Origin: Undaria pinnatifida
Lineage: Eukaryota > Sar > Phaeophyceae > Laminariales > Alariaceae
Length of the DNA: 64,000 bases
Direction: 5' to 3'
Assembly (NCBI GenBank): GCA_012845835.1
Contig: JABAKD010000020.1
Coordinates: 16,652,306-16,716,305, forward strand
Made by a program: the position numbers and the translations under genes
Notes under the pieces: generated by a model
The model's database searches: none
Told to the model about the DNA's origin: nothing
The model's input: only the letters and a program-made list of their open reading frames with translations
Part shown: positions 60,015 through 64,000 of the stretch, in pieces
How positions within the stretch are numbered: the stretch's first letter is position 1
How the letters are laid out: every line of letters begins with the position of its first letter

Positions 60015-62143
60015 CCGCTTGTAGGGAGGGGAGTTGCCCACACACTGTTGCGAAATAACACGGCAGTGGTTCCCTCTGGTGCAGCAACGAACGAGGTAGT
60101 GGTCCCCCCTGGTGAAGCAGTCGATGTGGTTGAAAGTGTTGACGCAGAGAGTGTAGGTCGACCGCCGTTTGCCCCCTCTGTGCCATCTTCGCCCGTTCCC
60201 TCTGTGTCGTCTCCAGCACCTGAGTTCACCGATGGTGAGGGGCAGGGAGGGCAAGATGTGGAGGAACTAGAGTCGGTGGGTCCTGAAGAGCAGGATACAG
60301 AGTCTGTAGGGCCGGGAGGGCAGGAGGCAGAGGCAGAGGCATCTCCTCCAGTTGCTCGTCGTCCGCGGCATGTAGCTGAGCTAGCTGATTTCAACAACCC
60401 TGCGCGTGAGAATGATGAAGTAAGAGAAGGTAGAACTCGCGCGCAAACCCGTGCAGTTAACCAGCAGAATGTATCTGGCCTTGTGGCCACTCTAGGGCCC
60501 GTCTGCGCAACAGAGATAATATATGCGCTGTTGGCGGAGCAGAGAGCAGGTGACGCAGTGGAATTGCCGAAAGAACTAGTGCAGGACGTAGAGTCTGAGC
60601 CTGATAGCTATCAAGAAGCCCGGCAATCGAAGTACGCAACGATTTGGGATGGAGCTATGTCTGCAGAAGTTGAAGGCTTGATAAGGGCAGGAACGTTCAC
60701 GTTAGCGGTAAAGATCCCAATAGGCTGTAACGTGATAGATGCTAGATGGGTTTTCAAATGGAAAACAGACGAAACAGGGAAGATAGTAAAGGCCAAGGCT
60801 AGGCTTGTCGCGAAGGGCTTCAGGCAGAAGTATGGTGTAGACTATCTTGAGACTTTCTCGCCTACTGCAAATCCTGCATCAATTCGATTGTTGGTAGCAT
60901 TGGCGTGCAAGTATGATTTGGAATTACTCCACTGGGACATTGAGCAGGCGTTTGTTCAGTCGAAGTTGGATCACGAGGTGTTCATAAAGTTGCCTCCTAG
61001 CTGTGGTTCGATGTCAGGAAAGGTTGTCCGTCTGAGCAAGAGTTTGTACGGATTGAAGCAGGCATCTAGAACATTTTAAGAGGCTAGTATCGGATCTAAA
61101 GAGGATTGGTTTCGAGCAGTCTCTGTGTGACCCCTGTGTACTGCGTTTCATGATGGGAGACGAGGTGATAGGGATGGTCGCGATTCACGTGGATGACATT
61201 CTGTATGCAGGAACTAAGAGTCTTGCCAAGGTGGTTGTAGAAGCTCTAGGCGATTCTCTTCCTACGAAGAATTTGGGTGAGGTCAAGTTCTTTCTTGGTT
61301 GCGCATTTATTCGCGACCGCGAGGCTGGCACGATTGAGACTTCTCAGGAGAGTTACATCAGGAGTGTGCTTGAGAGATTCAAAATTTGTCGCACCAGCCC
61401 GATCCCTACTTCCCCTGCTAACGATAACAGGTCCGTGATGGAGGATGAGGAGGCAGACGATGTGCCGTTCCGAGAGGTGGTGGGGTGCCTGATGTGGGTC
61501 GCCAATGGGACGAGGCCCGACATCTCGAATGCTGTGCGGGCGGTGGCGAGGCACTCTCATGAGCCAAAGAAGAGAGACTGGAAGGCAGCTCAGAAGATTC
61601 TGAACTATCTTCTGGAAACGGCACATCTAACTCTGAAGTACAAGAGAGACAGTACGGTTGATGACGTAGGCACGTTGGTGTGCGTAGATGCAGACTTTGC
61701 CAGAAAGGCCACTGATCGTAGATCAGTTTCGGGAGCACTAGTTATTGTAGCTACCTGTCTTGTAGCTTGGCTTTCTTGGACGACAGAAATGCGTTTCGAA
61801 GTCGACTTCTGAGGCAGAGTATCTTGCGATGGGCGATGGTGTGAAGGAGTCTCTGTTTGTGAACGGAATGCTTCAGTTCTTGAGGCCTAGTGTAGAGCCT
61901 CGTAAAATTGACGTCCTTGAGGACAACGAGGGAGCGATTGCGCTTGCAGAGAATCCGCTTAGCTCGAGCAGGAGTAAGCACATCGACGTGAGGCACCACT
62001 TTCTTAGAAATCTGACCGAGGAGGGTGTGATCGAGATCACGCATGTTCCCAGCGAAAAACAACATGCGGACATTCTCACGAAGGCTCTGCCGAGAAGTTT
62101 TTTTGAAGTTCACCGTGACTATGCATTGGGCTCTAGGAAGTAG
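60015..62143 (+). pseudogene. Copia reverse transcriptase and RNase H, frameshifted
   Basis: After an acidic linker, RT motifs follow: ARWVFKWKTDETGKIVKAKA, AKGFRQKYGVDYLETFSP, DIEQAFVQSKLDHEV and SLYGLKQASRTF, up to a stop at 61077. The protein continues one frame over (RLVSDLKRIGF at about 61085), consistent with a 2-bp loss. It carries HVDDILYAG (catalytic Asp pair), LGEVKFFLGC and CLMWVANGTRPDI. RNase H begins VCVDADFA, shifts frame near 61765-61785, and continues STSEAEYLAM and LEDNEGAIALAENP to LTKALPRSFFEVHRDY at 62143. Confidence 0.9.
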
Positions 62144-62214
62144 GAGTCTGAATTATTTTTGTTTGTCATACTGCATGTTGTGGGTCTGGTAGATACAACA
62201 GCCCCTAGGGAGGG

Positions 62215-62718
62215 TGTTGGTGATAGCGGCAGTGTGTATCGGCCGAGCTGTAGATCATCTGATTGGATAGTTTGAATATTGAATTTGTAGTAAGTTGATG
62301 CTGGATATTCTGGGAATATTCTTTGTGGTACTTCGGTATGTTGTACACAAGTACGAGCTATACAATGGACCGTAGGTGTGTGTGTCGGTACATTGGTATG
62401 TGGTACATTAGACACTTATCCAGTAGGAAGGTTCAGGCATTGTTGCTGTAGGTCTGACTATCAGGCTATTGTCATGTTAGGGGCATTGTTTGTAGTACAG
62501 GCAACAACCCGAGGGTTTTGTGGCACGTCTGAAAGTACATCAGGCCGTGTTCTGTGTTATGCGTGATCGGATAGTTGCATAGTGTGATCCTGAGGGTGAG
62601 GTTGTGCGCGCCCACGAGCGCCCCCACCCTGCTCACTCCACCTTGCCTACCTGTCTCAAGAAGGGCAATTGCTCAATAATACAACACCTTTTCCCCAGAA
62701 GCCACGAGCTTACCAACA
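62215..62718 (+). repeat. Copia 3' LTR
   Basis: 504 bp, partner of 56309-56816, preceded by AGGGAGGG (polypurine tract). Differences from the 5' LTR include a missing TTG near 62255, two bases fewer in the GT run near 62380, and one extra A near 62659. Confidence 0.95.
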
Positions 62719-62723
62719 AGAGT

Positions 62724-63754
62724 AACGATCGAATCGCGAGGGGTGGCATCATTTGTTCCCGAGGCGAAAAGCTATTAGCACGCCCTTGTCGCCGCCGTGT
62801 GTAATCAAAAAGACGATTTTAGCGCCCCGTTGGACCCAATTCGCCTTTGGCGACAGTATGGCCTGGCGTAGGCCTGCCATGACGGCAACAGCGGATGTTG
62901 CCACGCATCACTAGTCCCTATTTGCGGAGCGCGAGGACCTCGCACTACCACCACAACTCGGGAACGACGTATGAACCAATCGGCATCAAGCAGCGAAGTG
63001 CACCCGACGTGCCTCCCCATAATAGAATACATGGGCTAAGCCGCGAACGGACGAATTTCGAGCCCACGGCTGAAAGTTTTCGACTAAGTGTGATACAAAA
63101 ACAAAAAAAACAAAAGGAAACGCCCCTCCCACGCACCGCTAACCTTTAAGTCCTGACACAAACACCCGCACCGCGAAAAACTAACACATTACCAGGTCTT
63201 AGCTACTGTAGCTCTCAATGACTCCGACACAAGACAAGTCAAGGCAAAAACTGAGAGGGAACAAATAATCGCAGAACCCCACTCATACCATTCACTCGTC
63301 ACTCGTGGAACAGATACATCATGCTCTGCCTGACCTAGACCGTGCACACCTTTCGTTCCTCATATATTTCGCGAAAAAAAGACAAACTGTCAGGAAGCCA
63401 TTTACAATGGCAGACGTGGTCTGTGCAAAAAGCTATACATCAGCGATCACGAGCAAGCCGTGCGAGGGCGAAAGCCGTGGCTGGCGAAACAAAACCAAAA
63501 CCTTGACTGGACACAAAACTTCCGCAAAACATTATGCGAGAACCACCTCCATGCCTCTATCCCGCCCCCGCCCCCCCGTCAACGGTGTGCGTAGAGTGTT
63601 CGTGCGCGCTTGGGGCAAACCTCGCGGAATCTCCGGAACGGGTGCGCCCAACTCCAACACGAGGGATTGAGAAATCGGAGGGACGCTTCGCTCTCGCCCC
63701 GTTGGGCAACAAGCACTGGACCGCACTTCATACCGTTTTACCGTGACGTGGGGT
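62724..63754. other. Gene-free stretch
   Basis: Open frames (for example 62895-63149 and 63305-63670) show no recognisable domain, and no splice-linked exons were found. Confidence 0.35.
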
Positions 63755-64000
63755 GTTGTACATTGCTGTATAATACTGTATCGTTCCGTGCCGTATCGTA
63801 CCGTATCGTAACCATATTCAAGTAGAACCATGCCCTACCGTGTCATGCCGTTTCGTGCTGAACCGTGCGGCACTGTACCGCACCGTACCGCCCAGCACCG
63901 TGCTGTATCGTTTCGTACCATACCGGGCCGCACAGCACCGCTACGTATCGAACCATAACGTACTGTCCCACACCGTTCCATACCGTCGCGTTCCGTATTG
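63755..64000. repeat. Quasi-periodic TACCGTATCG tract, runs off the window
   Basis: About 245 bp of degenerate five-base-step words (CCGTA, TCGTA, CCGTG, CCATA): GTATCGTACCGTATCGTA, ACCGCACCGTACCGCCCAGC, CACCGTTCCATACCGTCGCG. No frame is conserved. It continues past the right edge. Confidence 0.7.

Larger units (their letters stand above)
56304..62723 (+). mobile_element. Ty1/Copia LTR retrotransposon with target duplication
   Basis: Complete structure: LTRs at 56309-56816 and 62215-62718 (TGTTGG...CCAACA ends), a perfect 5-bp target duplication AGAGT (56304-56308 and 62719-62723), a purine run AGGGAGGG just before the 3' LTR, and gag-pol between. By eye the LTRs differ by seven substitutions, all transitions, and three small indels over about 505 bp. 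The domain order protease, integrase, reverse transcriptase, RNase H is that of Copia. Coding capacity is broken in several places. Confidence 0.95.

Overview
The window is nuclear DNA of an intron-rich, repeat-rich eukaryote. Its genes are cut into short exons (33 to 468 nt) by introns of 0.2 to 2.5 kb with GT..AG borders. Intergenic DNA is packed with transposon remains, two-copy tandem duplications and long simple repeats. This style, and the mix of Copia, Gypsy, Helitron and non-LTR remnants, suits a brown alga (Ectocarpus-like stramenopile). That assignment is inference; no rRNA or species marker is present. All exon models were read by eye from conserved protein blocks, splice signals and phase.

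Layout. 1-2.1 kb: decayed non-LTR retrotransposon with its 3' UTR. 2.9-4.4 kb: Gypsy chromovirus remnant lacking most of pol. 6.6-14.0 kb (+): eight-exon gene for the branched-chain 2-oxoacid dehydrogenase E1 beta subunit. 16-16.6 kb: two tRNA-derived SINE-like copies. 18.0-24.0 kb (-): nine-exon gene for a WW / G-patch / C2H2 zinc-finger protein resembling GPATCH8, convergent with the E1 beta gene. 25.95-28.65 kb (+): three-exon Cys-rich gene of unknown function, divergent from the previous gene, with about 1 kb of (GT)n in its second intron. 28.7-34.1 kb: nearly intact Helitron (Rep, Pif1-like helicase, OTU protease) beginning just after that gene's stop codon. 34.3-42 kb: nested repeats, including a foldback pair split by a hAT-like non-autonomous element. 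42.2-43.5 kb (+): part of an unrecognised Ala/Gly/Ser-rich gene. 45.5-52.9 kb (+): eight-exon ribose-phosphate pyrophosphokinase gene whose introns host repeat copies. 56.3-62.7 kb: Copia element with 504-508 bp LTRs, a perfect 5-bp target duplication and a disabled gag-pol. The end is quasi-periodic low-complexity DNA.

The host genes are housekeeping and do not form an operon-like system: a mitochondrial E1 beta subunit (branched-chain amino acid breakdown), a probable RNA-processing factor, PRPP synthase (nucleotide and His/Trp precursors) and two unknowns. No CRISPR array, intact tRNA or rRNA gene, or bacterial-type operon was seen. The most interesting content is the mobile-element layer: an OTU-bearing Helitron with one apparent frameshift, a hAT-like insertion whose empty site survives in the opposite inverted-repeat arm, several dispersed families not matched to a named family here, and a recurring pattern of two-copy tandem duplications of roughly 90-300 bp.
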